A stretch of DNA of 38,970 nt from Lysobacterales bacterium (lineage in GTDB: Bacteria; Pseudomonadota; Gammaproteobacteria; Xanthomonadales; SZUA-36): positions 1 through 38,970 of the forward strand of contig JABDPF010000076.1 of assembly GCA_013042915.1 (NCBI GenBank), read 5' to 3'. Within the stretch, counting starts at the first letter, position 1. Each line of letters begins with the position of its first letter. The translations under genes and the position numbers were made by a program. The notes under the pieces are model-generated. The model saw only the letters and a list, made by a program, of their open reading frames with translations. It had not been told where the DNA came from and did no database searches. Shown in pieces: positions 24,699-32,775 of the stretch.

Positions 24699-27600
24699 CT
24701 ACATGTTTCGCCGGTATTCACCGCCCACGTCGTAAAGTGCGTGGGACAGGCTGCCCAGCGAACAGTAGCGGGCAGCGTCCATGATCGCCTCGAACGTGTT
24801 CTTGCGCTGCCTGGCGACTTGCTGGAGATGCACGAGTTCGTCCTTGCCGGTGGCCCGGTGGGCCTGGCGAAACGCTTCGACGTTCCTGACCTGCTGATCC
24901 TTCTCCCTGTCCGAGGATCGCATCAATTCGATCTCACCGACCTCTCCGTGACCACCGTCCGGGGGCAGGAAGGTATTGACGCCGACGATGGGCAGGCTGC
25001 CGTCATGCTTGAGGCTCTCGTAGTACAGGCTTTCTTCCTGGATCTTGCCACGCTGGTACATCGTGTCCATGGCGCCCAGCACGCCCCCGCGCTCCGAAAT
25101 GCGCTCGAATTCCTGGTACACCGCTTCTTCGACGAGATCGGTCAGCTCGTCGACGATAAAGCTGCCCTGCCACGGATTTTCACAGAAATTTAAACCTAAT
25201 TCCTTGTTAATTATCATTTGGATAGCAACGGCTCTTCGCACAGATTCCTCAGTTGGCGTCGTAATGGCTTCGTCGTACGCGTTGGTGTGCAGGCTGTTGC
25301 AATTGTCGAACAGCGCGTACAGGGCCTGCAGGGTCGTGCGGATGTCGTTGAACTGGATTTCCTGGGCGTGCAGACTGCGCCCGCTGGTCTGGATGTGGTA
25401 CTTGAGTTTCTGGCTGCGCTCGCCGGCGCCGTAGCGTTCGCGCATGGCGCGCGCCCAGATGCGCCGCGCGACCCGGCCGATAACCGTGTACTCCGGGTCC
25501 ATGCCGTTGCTGAAGAAAAAGCTCAGGTTGGGCGCGAAGCGATCGATCTCCATCCCGCGGGCCAGGTAGTACTCGACGATCGTGAATCCGTTCGACAGGG
25601 TGAAGGCCAGCTGGCTGATCGGGTTCGCCCCCGCCTCGGCGATGTGGTAGCCGGAAATCGATACGCTGTAAAAATTCCGCACGCCGTGATCGACAAAGTA
25701 CTGCTGGATATCACCCATCATCCGCATCGCGAATTCAGTGGAGAAGATGCAGGTGTTCTGGGCCTGGTCTTCCTTGAGGATATCCGCCTGCACGGTGCCG
25801 CGCACGCGGGTCAGGGTGTCGGCCTTGATTTTCGCGTAGGTCTCCGCGTCCAGCAGTTTGTCACCCGTGATGCCGAGCAACGCCAGGCCCAGGCCGTTGT
25901 TCCCTTTCGGCGGGTCGCCGTGGTATGCCGGCTGGAGCCGGTCTTTGAAGTGCGCTTCGATCTTCTTTTTGGCCCCGTCCCACAGGCCGTGCTTGTGCAG
26001 GTACAGCTCTACCTGCTGGTCTATAGCGGTGTTCATGAAAAAGGCGAGGATCATCGGCGCCGGGCCGTTGATGGTCATCGACACCGAGGTGTTGGGGGCG
26101 CAGAGGTCAAAGCCCGAATACAGTTTCTTCATGTCGTCCAGCGTGGCAATCGACACACCGGAGTTGCCCACCTTGCCGTAAATGTCGGGCCGGGTGTGCG
26201 GGTCCTCACCATACAGCGTCACCGAGTCGAAGGCCGTGCTCAAACGGACCGCGGGCTGCCCCTCGGCCAGCAAATGGAAACGGCGGTTGGTGCGCTCGGG
26301 CGTTCCCTCCCCCGCGAACATGCGAATCGGATCTTCGCCGGCCCGGCGGTAAGGAAAAACGCCGGCCGTGTACGGGTACGAACCCGGCAGGTTTTCTCGC
26401 ATCAGGAAGGACAACAGTTCACCCCAGTCGCCGTCGCGGGGCATGCCGATCTTCGGAATCTGGAGGCGGCTGAGCGATTCACGGAAATTGGCGCCGCTGA
26501 TCTCCCGGCCGCGCACTTCGTAGCGATACTGCTCGGTCCGCAGGCCTTCCTTGCGCTCGGACCAGCCCCTGAGCAGCCCAATGGCGTCTTCGCCCAGCTC
26601 GCTGATGGCGGCGTCGTAGCGTTGCCGCAGCAGCACCAGCGAGCGGTCCGTGTCCTCTTCGTTCCGCAGCGCGAACGAAACGTAGCGCGCGAAAGGTTCG
26701 GGCAGGTGCTCGTCTTCAAGAATTTTCAGCGACTCGTAATAATTCTGGGCGAGGCTGGCAGCCTCGGCCTGGCGCTGTATGTCGGCATTGATCGAGCGGC
26801 CCTGTTCGGCGATTTCGGCAAGGTAGCGAATACGCTTGGGCGGAATCAAAACGGTGGCCCGGGGTTCTTTGACAGACGTATCGACCTCCGGGGTCCAGTC
26901 GTCTGCCGGCAGGTCCAGCTTGTCACGCAACAGCCGACACAGGTTGACGAACATCCAGGTCATGCCGGGGTCGTTGAACTGGCTCGCGATGGTCGGGTAG
27001 ACGGGCACGTCCCGGTCGTCGACGTGGAAGCGGTTGTGGTTGCGTTTCCACTGCTTGCGGACATCACGCAAGGCGTCTTCGGCGCCCCGCTTGTCGTACT
27101 TGTTGAGAATCACCAGCTCGGCGAAGTCCAGCATGTCGATCTTCTCCAACTGGCTCTGCGCACCAAAATCGCTGGTCATCACGTAAACCGGGAAATCCAC
27201 CAGGTCGACGATCTCGGAATCGGACTGGCCGATTCCGGCGGTCTCCACGATGACCAGGTCGAACCCCGCCGACCGCAGGGCCGAAATGGCGTCCTGCAGG
27301 ATGGCCGACGTCGCCAGGTGCTGGCGCCGGGTCGCCATGCTGCGCATGAAGAGGTTCTCGTTGCGCAGAGAATTCATTCGAATGCGGTCTCCGAGCAAGG
27401 CGCCGCCGGTGCGGCGACGCGTCGGGTCTACGGCCAGCACCGCGATTTTCATTTTCGGGAAATTCTGCGCGAACCGGTTCAGCAGTTCATCGGTCGCGGA
27501 GGATTTGCCGGCTCCGCCGGTGCCGGTAACGCCGATCACCGGGGCCCGGTTCGACCTGCCCTCCCACTCCCGCCGCTTGAGCTTCAGTTCCGCCTCGCTG

Positions 27601-28145
27601 AAGACCTCGTCCTCAAGTGCCGACAGCAGGCGCGCGATGGTGGAGGGCCTGGACGCATCGAGTTCCGTCGGCGCCTGCGTCGATTCGCGAGCCTGTGTGG
27701 CGCGCGCGACGACGTCCTCGATCATTTCCACCAGGCCCAGGTTCATGCCGTCGTCCGGGTGGTAGATGCGCTCCACTCCGTAGTCTTCGAGCTCGCGGAT
27801 TTCTTCGGGAGTGATGGTCCCGCCCCCGCCCCCGAAGACGCGAACATGGCCGGCGCCGCTTTCGGCCAGCAAGTCGACCATGTAACGGAAAAACTCCATG
27901 TGACCGCCCTGGTAGGACGAAACGGCAATCGCGTCCGCGTCCTCCTGGACTGCCGCGTTAACGATGTCGAGCACGCTGCGATTATGACCCAGGTGGATGA
28001 CTTCCACGCCCTGCGCCTGGATCAGCCGGCGCATAATGTTGATGGCGGCGTCGTGGCCGTCGAACAACGAGGCGGCGGTCACGAACCGCAGTGGTGTGGC
28101 GTTTTCGGCATCTACGCCCGGAATCCGGTCGGCGGTCTGGCTCAT
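24699..28145 (-). CDS. icmF: Fused isobutyryl-CoA mutase (IcmF), B12-dependent
   Basis: This 1148-residue protein has the three-part IcmF order. First comes an N-terminal B12-binding domain (LFDGHDAAINIMRRL with H31, VFGGGGGTI). Next is a G3E-type chaperone GTPase with Walker A GTGGAGKSS near residue 204 and a guanine motif LNKYDKRG. A large C-terminal acyl-CoA mutase domain completes it (STAFDSVTLYGEDPHTRPD, GNSGVSIATLDDM, QTSGRSLHAQEIQ, NPWQGSFIVDEL). It interconverts isobutyryl-CoA and n-butyryl-CoA, and the GTPase helps load and protect the cofactor. The ATG at 28145 has AAGGGAAG just upstream; further extension is antisense to the thiolase gene. It is head-to-head with the thiolase/SDR genes across 390 nt. 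Confidence 0.93.
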   Translation of the reverse strand: MSQTADRIPGVDAENATPLRFVTAASLFDGHDAAINIMRRLIQAQGVEVIHLGHNRSVLDIVNAAVQEDADAIAVSSYQGGHMEFFRYMVDLLAESGAGHVRVFGGGGGTITPEEIRELEDYGVERIYHPDDGMNLGLVEMIEDVVARATQARESTQAPTELDASRPSTIARLLSALEDEVFSEAELKLKRREWEGRSNRAPVIGVTGTGGAGKSSATDELLNRFAQNFPKMKIAVLAVDPTRRRTGGALLGDRIRMNSLRNENLFMRSMATRRQHLATSAILQDAISALRSAGFDLVIVETAGIGQSDSEIVDLVDFPVYVMTSDFGAQSQLEKIDMLDFAELVILNKYDKRGAEDALRDVRKQWKRNHNRFHVDDRDVPVYPTIASQFNDPGMTWMFVNLCRLLRDKLDLPADDWTPEVDTSVKEPRATVLIPPKRIRYLAEIAEQGRSINADIQRQAEAASLAQNYYESLKILEDEHLPEPFARYVSFALRNEEDTDRSLVLLRQRYDAAISELGEDAIGLLRGWSERKEGLRTEQYRYEVRGREISGANFRESLSRLQIPKIGMPRDGDWGELLSFLMRENLPGSYPYTAGVFPYRRAGEDPIRMFAGEGTPERTNRRFHLLAEGQPAVRLSTAFDSVTLYGEDPHTRPDIYGKVGNSGVSIATLDDMKKLYSGFDLCAPNTSVSMTINGPAPMILAFFMNTAIDQQVELYLHKHGLWDGAKKKIEAHFKDRLQPAYHGDPPKGNNGLGLALLGITGDKLLDAETYAKIKADTLTRVRGTVQADILKEDQAQNTCIFSTEFAMRMMGDIQQYFVDHGVRNFYSVSISGYHIAEAGANPISQLAFTLSNGFTIVEYYLARGMEIDRFAPNLSFFFSNGMDPEYTVIGRVARRIWARAMRERYGAGERSQKLKYHIQTSGRSLHAQEIQFNDIRTTLQALYALFDNCNSLHTNAYDEAITTPTEESVRRAVAIQMIINKELGLNFCENPWQGSFIVDELTDLVEEAVYQEFERISERGGVLGAMDTMYQRGKIQEESLYYESLKHDGSLPIVGVNTFLPPDGGHGEVGEIELMRSSDREKDQQVRNVEAFRQAHRATGKDELVHLQQVARQRKNTFEAIMDAARYCSLGSLSHALYDVGGEYRRNM

Positions 28146-28535
28146 GTCTGCTTCCCTTTTGCGATGGCCTATTCTACCGCGCCGCCCCGCTTGCATACCA
28201 AGTCCGACACGCTCAGTCCGCACAAGTAATACCTTGCTCCAGACCAGTTTGCAGAAATCCGAACGGCAGCGTATTGTAGTTTGGAAAGCAGTACGGGAGA
28301 GCAGAGGGACGAGCTCCAACACGCACGGGATGGCAGAATATCTCGCCACCCGACTCAAGTGTGTCGGGATTAGCGGCCCGGGGTCAGAAATGGCCCCGGG
28401 CCGCGACTTTGATGGGCCGGCGAAAAGCGACTCAAAAGCATCCTCCGCCGGGCCGTCATCGGCTAGAATAGAAGACCAGTTTCCATCTTGTCGGGTCACG
28501 TTCCCGTGGCCCCTGGGTACAAGGAGAAAATCAGG
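28146..28535. promoter_or_regulatory. 390-nt divergent spacer between icmF and the thiolase gene
   Basis: No gene is supported here. The spacer holds possible -10 hexamers: TAGAAT at 28464-28469 for the thiolase and a minus-strand TAGAAT near the icmF end. On the minus strand TTGGTA lies 19 nt upstream of that hexamer, a poor spacing. A CCCGAC/GTCGGG inverted repeat lies at 28349-28368, and a perfect 11-bp palindrome follows at 28373-28404. An operator for acyl-CoA control of both divergent units would fit, but no known regulator motif is recognised. Confidence 0.5.
28373..28404. repeat. Perfect 11-bp inverted repeat with GGGGTCAGA core
   Basis: GCGGCCCGGGG (28373-28383) pairs perfectly with CCCCGGGCCGC (28394-28404) around a 10-nt loop, TCAGAAATGG. 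The left arm runs into GGGGTCAGA, the core shared with the palindromes at 16665 and 35746. Here the arms differ, so it is a divergent or rearranged member of the family. It lies in the spacer between icmF and the thiolase gene. Confidence 0.65.
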
Positions 28536-29717
28536 ATGTCCGACACCACCATCGTCATCGTGGGCGCGAAGCGTACGCCCATCGGTTCTTTCCAGGGGCA
28601 GTTCACGCACTGCAGCTCGATCGACCTGGGGGCCGCCGCCATCGCGGCCGCGGTCGAACAGGCCCGCATCGGAAAAGACGAGGCGGGCGAAGTCATCATG
28701 GGTTGCGTGCTGCCCGCCGCACTGGGCCAGGCCCCGGCTCGTCAGGCCGCACTCAAAGCGGGAATTCCAGTGTCTGTCGGGGCACTGACCGTCAACAAGG
28801 TATGCGGCTCGGGCATGAAATCCGTGATGCTGGCGCACGACCTGATTCGGGCGGAAAGCGCCGCCACGATGATCGCCGGCGGCATGGAATCGATGACCGG
28901 GGCGCCCTACATGCTGCCGAAGGCGCGCGGCGGAATGCGCATGGGGCACGGCGAGGTGCTCGACCACATGTTTTTCGATGGTCTGCAAAGCCCGTACGAC
29001 GGCCTGATGATGGGTATGTTCGGCGAGCAGTGCGCCGCGAAGTATGCCTTCAGCCGCGAAGACCAGGACGCGTTCGCGGCGGAAACGATACGCCGCGCAC
29101 AGGCCGCGGTTGCGAACGCCACGTTTGCCGACGAGATTGCCCCGGTCACCGTGAAAACACGCCGCGGAGAGACCGTTTACGACACGGACGAAGAACCCGG
29201 GCGCTGTTCGATCGACCGGATGGCCGGTTTGCGCCCGGCGTTCAAAAAAGACGGAACGGTGACGGCAGCGAATGCCTCGAAAATCTCGGACGGTGCCGCG
29301 GCCCTGGTGCTGACGACCCGGGAGAATGCCACACAGCGCGGACTGCAGCCCATGGCGCGTATCGTCGCGCACGCCACGCATTCCCATGAACCGGAGTGGT
29401 TTACGACCGCCCCCTCGGCGGCGATTGCACAGGTGGTCGAGAAAGCCGCCTGGTCGATGGACGACGTGGACCTCTTTGAAATCAACGAGGCCTTCGCCGC
29501 CGTCAGCATGGCGGCGATGCACGACAACGGCATCGGCCACGAGCGGGTCAACGTCAACGGCGGTGCCTGCGCACTGGGCCATCCGATCGGTGCTTCCGGC
29601 GCGCGTTTGCTGGTCACCCTGATTTACGCCCTGCGCCAGCGTGGACTGAAGCGCGGCGTGGCGTCCTTGTGCCTCGGCGGGGGCGAAGCCACCGCCATGG
29701 CCATCGAAATCGACTGA
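28536..29717 (+). CDS. Acetyl-CoA acetyltransferase (thiolase II)
   Basis: This 393-residue biosynthetic-type thiolase condenses two acetyl-CoA to acetoacetyl-CoA or runs the reverse. Catalytic residues are C90 (VNKVCGSGMK), H349 (GHPIGASG) and C379 (LCLGGGEA), all at positions standard for PhaA/AtoB. NGGACALGHPIG is intact. The ATG at 28536 has AAGGAG at 28521-28526; an in-frame start at 28488 does not. The SDR gene follows after 20 nt. Together with IcmF next door it suggests branched-chain acyl-CoA or short-chain fatty-acid degradation. No phaB/phaC is seen, so polyhydroxybutyrate synthesis is not supported here. Confidence 0.94.
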   Translation: MSDTTIVIVGAKRTPIGSFQGQFTHCSSIDLGAAAIAAAVEQARIGKDEAGEVIMGCVLPAALGQAPARQAALKAGIPVSVGALTVNKVCGSGMKSVMLAHDLIRAESAATMIAGGMESMTGAPYMLPKARGGMRMGHGEVLDHMFFDGLQSPYDGLMMGMFGEQCAAKYAFSREDQDAFAAETIRRAQAAVANATFADEIAPVTVKTRRGETVYDTDEEPGRCSIDRMAGLRPAFKKDGTVTAANASKISDGAAALVLTTRENATQRGLQPMARIVAHATHSHEPEWFTTAPSAAIAQVVEKAAWSMDDVDLFEINEAFAAVSMAAMHDNGIGHERVNVNGGACALGHPIGASGARLLVTLIYALRQRGLKRGVASLCLGGGEATAMAIEID

Positions 29718-29737
29718 ATCCAGGCAGGAGCTTTTCA

Positions 29738-30499
29738 ATGCAACTTTCACAGGTAAAGGCCGCCGTCACGGGCGGTGTCTCCGGACTGGGGCTGGCCGTG
29801 GTGCGCCACGTCCTCGACAACGGCGGCAAGGCCGTCATGCTGGACGTTAATGACGAAGCCGGCGCGTCCGCCTCCGCCGAGACAGGCGCCGAATACATCC
29901 GAACCGACGTCACCTCAGAAGACGGCGTCGTGGAGGCCCTCGACCGGGCGGAAAAAGCCATGGGCGGGATCAACGTCGCGGTCAATTGTGCCGGAATCAT
30001 CGGTGCGGGCCGGGTGCTCGGCCGTGAAGCACCGATGCCACTCGATTTTTTCGCCAAGACCATCAGCGTCAACCTGGTGGGCAGCTTCAACGTGGCCAAA
30101 GCCGCGGCCGATCGCATGCAGCACAACGCCGAGGGCGCCGAAGGTGAGCGTGGCGTGATCATCAATACGGCCTCGGTGGCCGCCTTCGAGGGCCAGATCG
30201 GCCAGGCCGCCTACTCCGCCTCCAAGGGCGGCCTGGTGGGCATGACTTTGCCGATGGCGCGCGAGCTGGCGCGTTTCGGTATTCGCGTGATGACCATTGC
30301 CCCGGGGATTTTCTGGACCCCGATGGTGGACGGTATGCCCGAACACGTCCAGCAATCGCTGTCGGCCTCGATTCCGTTCCCGTCGCGCCTGGGGCGGCCC
30401 GAGGAATTCGCAAAACTGGCGGCCCATATCATCGAGAGTGCATACTTGAACGGCAGCACCATCCGTCTCGACGGCGCGGTGCGCCTGACACCGAAGTAG
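29738..30499 (+). CDS. SDR-family 3-hydroxyacyl-CoA dehydrogenase (HSD17B10-like)
   Basis: This 253-residue short-chain dehydrogenase has the cofactor motif TGGVSGLG (residues 11-18), NCAGI (83-87) and the catalytic set S146, Y159 and K163 in QAAYSASKGG. The extended SVAAFEGQIGQAAYSASKGGL-like region and C-terminal LNGSTIRLDGAVRL match type-2 3-hydroxyacyl-CoA dehydrogenases. The human homologue HSD17B10 oxidises 2-methyl-3-hydroxybutyryl-CoA in isoleucine breakdown. The ATG at 29738 has GGCAGGAG 7 nt upstream. It directly follows the thiolase, so the pair could carry out the last two steps of branched-chain acyl-CoA beta-oxidation. Confidence 0.9.
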   Translation: MQLSQVKAAVTGGVSGLGLAVVRHVLDNGGKAVMLDVNDEAGASASAETGAEYIRTDVTSEDGVVEALDRAEKAMGGINVAVNCAGIIGAGRVLGREAPMPLDFFAKTISVNLVGSFNVAKAAADRMQHNAEGAEGERGVIINTASVAAFEGQIGQAAYSASKGGLVGMTLPMARELARFGIRVMTIAPGIFWTPMVDGMPEHVQQSLSASIPFPSRLGRPEEFAKLAAHIIESAYLNGSTIRLDGAVRLTPK

Positions 30500-30525
30500 C
30501 GGTCAAGAACACGAGGGAGAACACA

Positions 30526-30930
30526 ATGGATACCTTTGCGGAAATCCGCATGCACATTTCCGAGCTGTACGAACTGACCACGGACGAGCCGTTTATCGTC
30601 AGCTTCGAATTCCCGGTCAACAAGGGCCGGCGGCAGAGCATCTTTCTCGCCGAACTGGAGACCGAGAATGGCCGCCGCGTCCTGCGCGTGGAGACCCCGG
30701 TCGCGCCACTGGCGGACCTGGACTCAGAGAAATGCCTGCGCATCAATCTGATGCAACGGGTCGGTTACTTGGCCGTTGGCGACATGGATGGCGTGCCCTA
30801 TATCAAGATGTGCGAAAACCTGCCTTACGCCTTTGTTGGCGAAGACGAACTGGATTACACGATCCGAAACGTGGCCACGACGGCCGACAAAATGGAGCAG
30901 TATCTGGAACCGGGCGACGACCTGACCTGA
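30526..30930 (+). CDS. Hypothetical protein, 134 residues
   Basis: I do not recognise a firm family. The protein is acidic and cytoplasmic, with no membrane segment. It opens EIRMHISELYELTTDEPFIVSFEF and continues as alternating strands (RQSIFLAELET, RVLRVETPVAPL, INLMQRVGYLAVG). It ends in an acidic helix (TADKMEQYLEPGDDLT). The pattern loosely resembles YbjN/secretion-chaperone-like folds, but I would not assign that. GAGGGAG precedes the ATG at good spacing. The gene sits 26 nt after the SDR and 40 nt before mscS, all on the same strand, so it is probably cotranscribed. Confidence 0.75.
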   Translation: MDTFAEIRMHISELYELTTDEPFIVSFEFPVNKGRRQSIFLAELETENGRRVLRVETPVAPLADLDSEKCLRINLMQRVGYLAVGDMDGVPYIKMCENLPYAFVGEDELDYTIRNVATTADKMEQYLEPGDDLT

Positions 30931-30970
30931 GCGCTGCCTCGCATCAAACTGAAACTATCTAGGAGAGAAC

Positions 30971-31789
30971 ATGGATTTCAACACTGAAATGCTGATGCCC
31001 CTGCTGACCGAGTGGGGCATCAAGATCCTGCTCGCGCTCGTCATCTTCATCGTGGGTAAATGGGTCGTCAACCGCGTGACGAACTTCCTGGGCAAGATGA
31101 TGGAACGGGCAGAGCTCGATTCCACGCTGGTCAAGTTCCTCAGCAACATCGTGTACGCCATTTTGCTGGCCGCCGTGATCCTCGCTGCGCTGGACAAGCT
31201 CGGCGTTCCGATCACCTCTCTGATCGCCATTCTCGGTGCGGCCGGCCTGGCCGTCGGTCTGGCGCTGAAAGATTCCCTGGGCAACTTCGCGGCCGGGGTG
31301 ATGATCATCCTGTTCCGGCCGTTCAAACAGGGCGATTTGGTCGAGGTGGCCGGCGTGTCCGGATCCATCGTCGAGGTGAAGATTTTCAGCACCTACCTGA
31401 CGACCCCCGACAACAAGTTGGTCATCGTGCCCAATTCGCAAATCTATTCCGACACGATCACGAACTACTCCGCGCTCGACCAGCGCCGCGTGGACCTGGT
31501 GTTCGGCGTGGGCTACGACGACGATCTCAAAGTCGCCCGCCGTGTCCTGACCGAAATCTGCGAGAAGCACCCGCTGGTGCTCGATGAGCCCGCAACCAAG
31601 ATCTTCGTAAAGGAACTCGGCGCCAACAGCGTCGACTTCGCGGTGCGACCCTGGGCGGCGACCGCCGACTACTGGACGGTTTACGGCGACCTGCTCGAGG
31701 AGGCCAAGGTGCAACTCGAAGCCGCCGGCTGCAGCATCCCGTATCCGCAGCGTGACGTCCACATTTTCAATGACGATGCCGCCGATTGA
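30971..31789 (+). CDS. mscS: Small-conductance mechanosensitive channel MscS
   Basis: This 272-residue membrane protein has three N-terminal transmembrane helices. The third is the glycine/alanine-rich pore helix (ILGAAGLAVGLALKDSLGNFAAG, about residues 90-112). The cytoplasmic beta domain starts at FRPFKQGDLVEVAG and includes IVPNSQIYSDTITNYS. Length is close to E. coli MscS (286). It opens on membrane tension to release solutes on hypo-osmotic shock. TAGGAGAG precedes the ATG. The EncFtn-type gene follows after 51 nt on the same strand. Confidence 0.95.
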   Translation: MDFNTEMLMPLLTEWGIKILLALVIFIVGKWVVNRVTNFLGKMMERAELDSTLVKFLSNIVYAILLAAVILAALDKLGVPITSLIAILGAAGLAVGLALKDSLGNFAAGVMIILFRPFKQGDLVEVAGVSGSIVEVKIFSTYLTTPDNKLVIVPNSQIYSDTITNYSALDQRRVDLVFGVGYDDDLKVARRVLTEICEKHPLVLDEPATKIFVKELGANSVDFAVRPWAATADYWTVYGDLLEEAKVQLEAAGCSIPYPQRDVHIFNDDAAD

Positions 31790-31840
31790 CCCGATGGGGT
31801 ATCGGCGCAAGACTGACCGACGCGTTCAAGGAGAACTCAC

Positions 31841-32128
31841 ATGGCAAATGAAGGTTACCACGAGCCCACGGACGAACTGAGCGACGGCGCACGCGACATG
31901 CACCGAGCCATCGTCTCGCTGATGGAAGAACTGGAAGCGGTGGATTGGTACAACCAGCGCATCGACGTCTGCAAAGACCGGGAGCTGGCGGCCATTCTCA
32001 AACACAATCGCGACGAGGAAAAGGAGCATGCCGCGATGGTCCTGGAGTGGATTCGCCGAAAGGACCCGCTGTTCGACAAGGAATTGAAGGACTACCTGTT
32101 CACCGAGGAGCCCATCGCTCACGACTGA
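31841..32128 (+). CDS. Encapsulated-ferritin-type (EncFtn) ferritin-like protein lacking a targeting tail
   Basis: This 95-residue protein matches the EncFtn family along its whole length. The iron-site residues known from Rhodospirillum rubrum EncFtn are all present, shifted by two: E30, E60 and H63 (ferroxidase centre), Y37, and the entry residues E29, E32 and W36. Key segments are HRAIVSLMEELEAVDWYNQR and HNRDEEKEHAAM. EncFtn forms decamers that oxidise Fe2+ and normally work inside an encapsulin shell. Here the protein ends at FTEEPIAHD, where cargo homologues continue into a docking tail ending in a GSL-type motif. No relic of the tail follows the stop in any frame, and no encapsulin gene is beside it. 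CAAGGAG precedes the ATG. A strong terminator follows. Confidence 0.9.
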   Translation: MANEGYHEPTDELSDGARDMHRAIVSLMEELEAVDWYNQRIDVCKDRELAAILKHNRDEEKEHAAMVLEWIRRKDPLFDKELKDYLFTEEPIAHD

Positions 32129-32163
32129 GCCACCGGCAGGAGCGACAGAGGTCGCGAACGGAG

Positions 32164-32200
32164 AAAAGGCCGGAGCGCAAGGGGCGCCCCGGCTTTTTTT
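32164..32200. terminator. Bidirectional intrinsic terminator after the EncFtn gene
   Basis: GCCGGAGCGC (32169-32178) pairs with GCGCCCCGGC (32184-32193), one mismatch, around an AAGGG loop. Seven T residues follow on the plus strand, and AAAA on the other side gives a T-run on the minus strand. It ends the thiolase-to-EncFtn unit and, in reverse, the thioredoxin/alkyltransferase-like unit. It lies exactly where an encapsulin gene would normally begin. Confidence 0.9.
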
Positions 32201-32220
32201 CAACGAGCTTTCGCAGAACT

Positions 32221-32775
32221 TCAGGATTCGGCCCGCCAGGCCCTCCACCGCATGCCCAGCTTTGTCGAGTAACCCACCGAGCGGCTGTGAATTCGGCCCT
32301 TCGCATCGATCACGTAATAGGTTGGAAAGCCCCGAATAGACCAGTCGTCGGAGGTGCCTTTGTGCCCCATCAGGACGGGTAGATCGATCCCGGTTTCTTC
32401 GACGAACGCCGCGACCTCCCCTTCGTCTCCATAGGACAAGGCCACTGCAGCACCCCAGGCGACCCGGCCTTCGGCCACGAGGTCATCGAGGTTGTCGATA
32501 CTGGTTTTGCAGTACACACACCAGGGCGCGAAAAAATAGACGATGCCGGCTTCGCCCGGCTGGACCGCGCTGGCAAACCGGGAACCGTCCAATAGGCTGA
32601 GGACCGTTTCCGGGGCCGCCTCGTCGATTGGCAGGTTGCGCGTTTGCCAGCCATGGATGGCCAGGAACACGGCGGCGATCAGCATGACATCCAGCAACAG
32701 CGCAAGAAATTTGCGCTGCCGAAACCGTCTCCAGGCTTCGAGAACAGCCTTGCCGCGTTCACTTATAGCAGTCAA
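32221..32775 (-). CDS. Membrane-anchored thioredoxin-like (TlpA/ResA-type) protein
   Basis: This 184-residue protein has one N-terminal membrane helix (about residues 22-41). A periplasmic thioredoxin domain follows, with active-site CVYC (C86, C89 in FFAPWCVYC) and cis-proline segment RGFPTYYVIDAKG. It should reduce or oxidise exported protein disulfides, as TlpA/DsbE proteins do in cytochrome maturation or envelope redox. The start is a TTG at 32775 that overlaps the stop of the upstream gene as TTGA. TGGAG lies 7 nt before it, and no ATG alternative precedes the membrane helix. Confidence 0.85.
   Translation of the reverse strand: MTAISERGKAVLEAWRRFRQRKFLALLLDVMLIAAVFLAIHGWQTRNLPIDEAAPETVLSLLDGSRFASAVQPGEAGIVYFFAPWCVYCKTSIDNLDDLVAEGRVAWGAAVALSYGDEGEVAAFVEETGIDLPVLMGHKGTSDDWSIRGFPTYYVIDAKGRIHSRSVGYSTKLGMRWRAWRAES

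Noticed and set aside
24625-24735. Short plus-strand frame of 36 codons (VIVVDDEVAPLIE...) overlapping the icmF end
   Set aside because: It has no ribosome site, runs into the antisense of icmF and has no recognisable family. It could be a gene remnant, but this cannot be supported.
25218-28229. A 1003-codon open frame on the plus strand opposite icmF
   Set aside because: It is exactly antisense to a clear IcmF gene, has no recognisable domain, and long antisense frames are expected in GC-rich DNA. The same applies to 2239-3918 (opposite gyrA), 7856-9169 (opposite glgA) and 15155-16627 (opposite ppdK).
28146-28535. Cobalamin riboswitch upstream of icmF
   Set aside because: I looked for a B12-box-like stretch and a riboswitch-like stem set on the minus strand and did not find one. 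A covariance search would be decisive.
28146-29750. N-terminal extension of the icmF frame to 29750
   Set aside because: The extra 535 codons are antisense to the thiolase gene and show no domain. The ATG at 28145 has a good ribosome site and begins at the family N-terminus.
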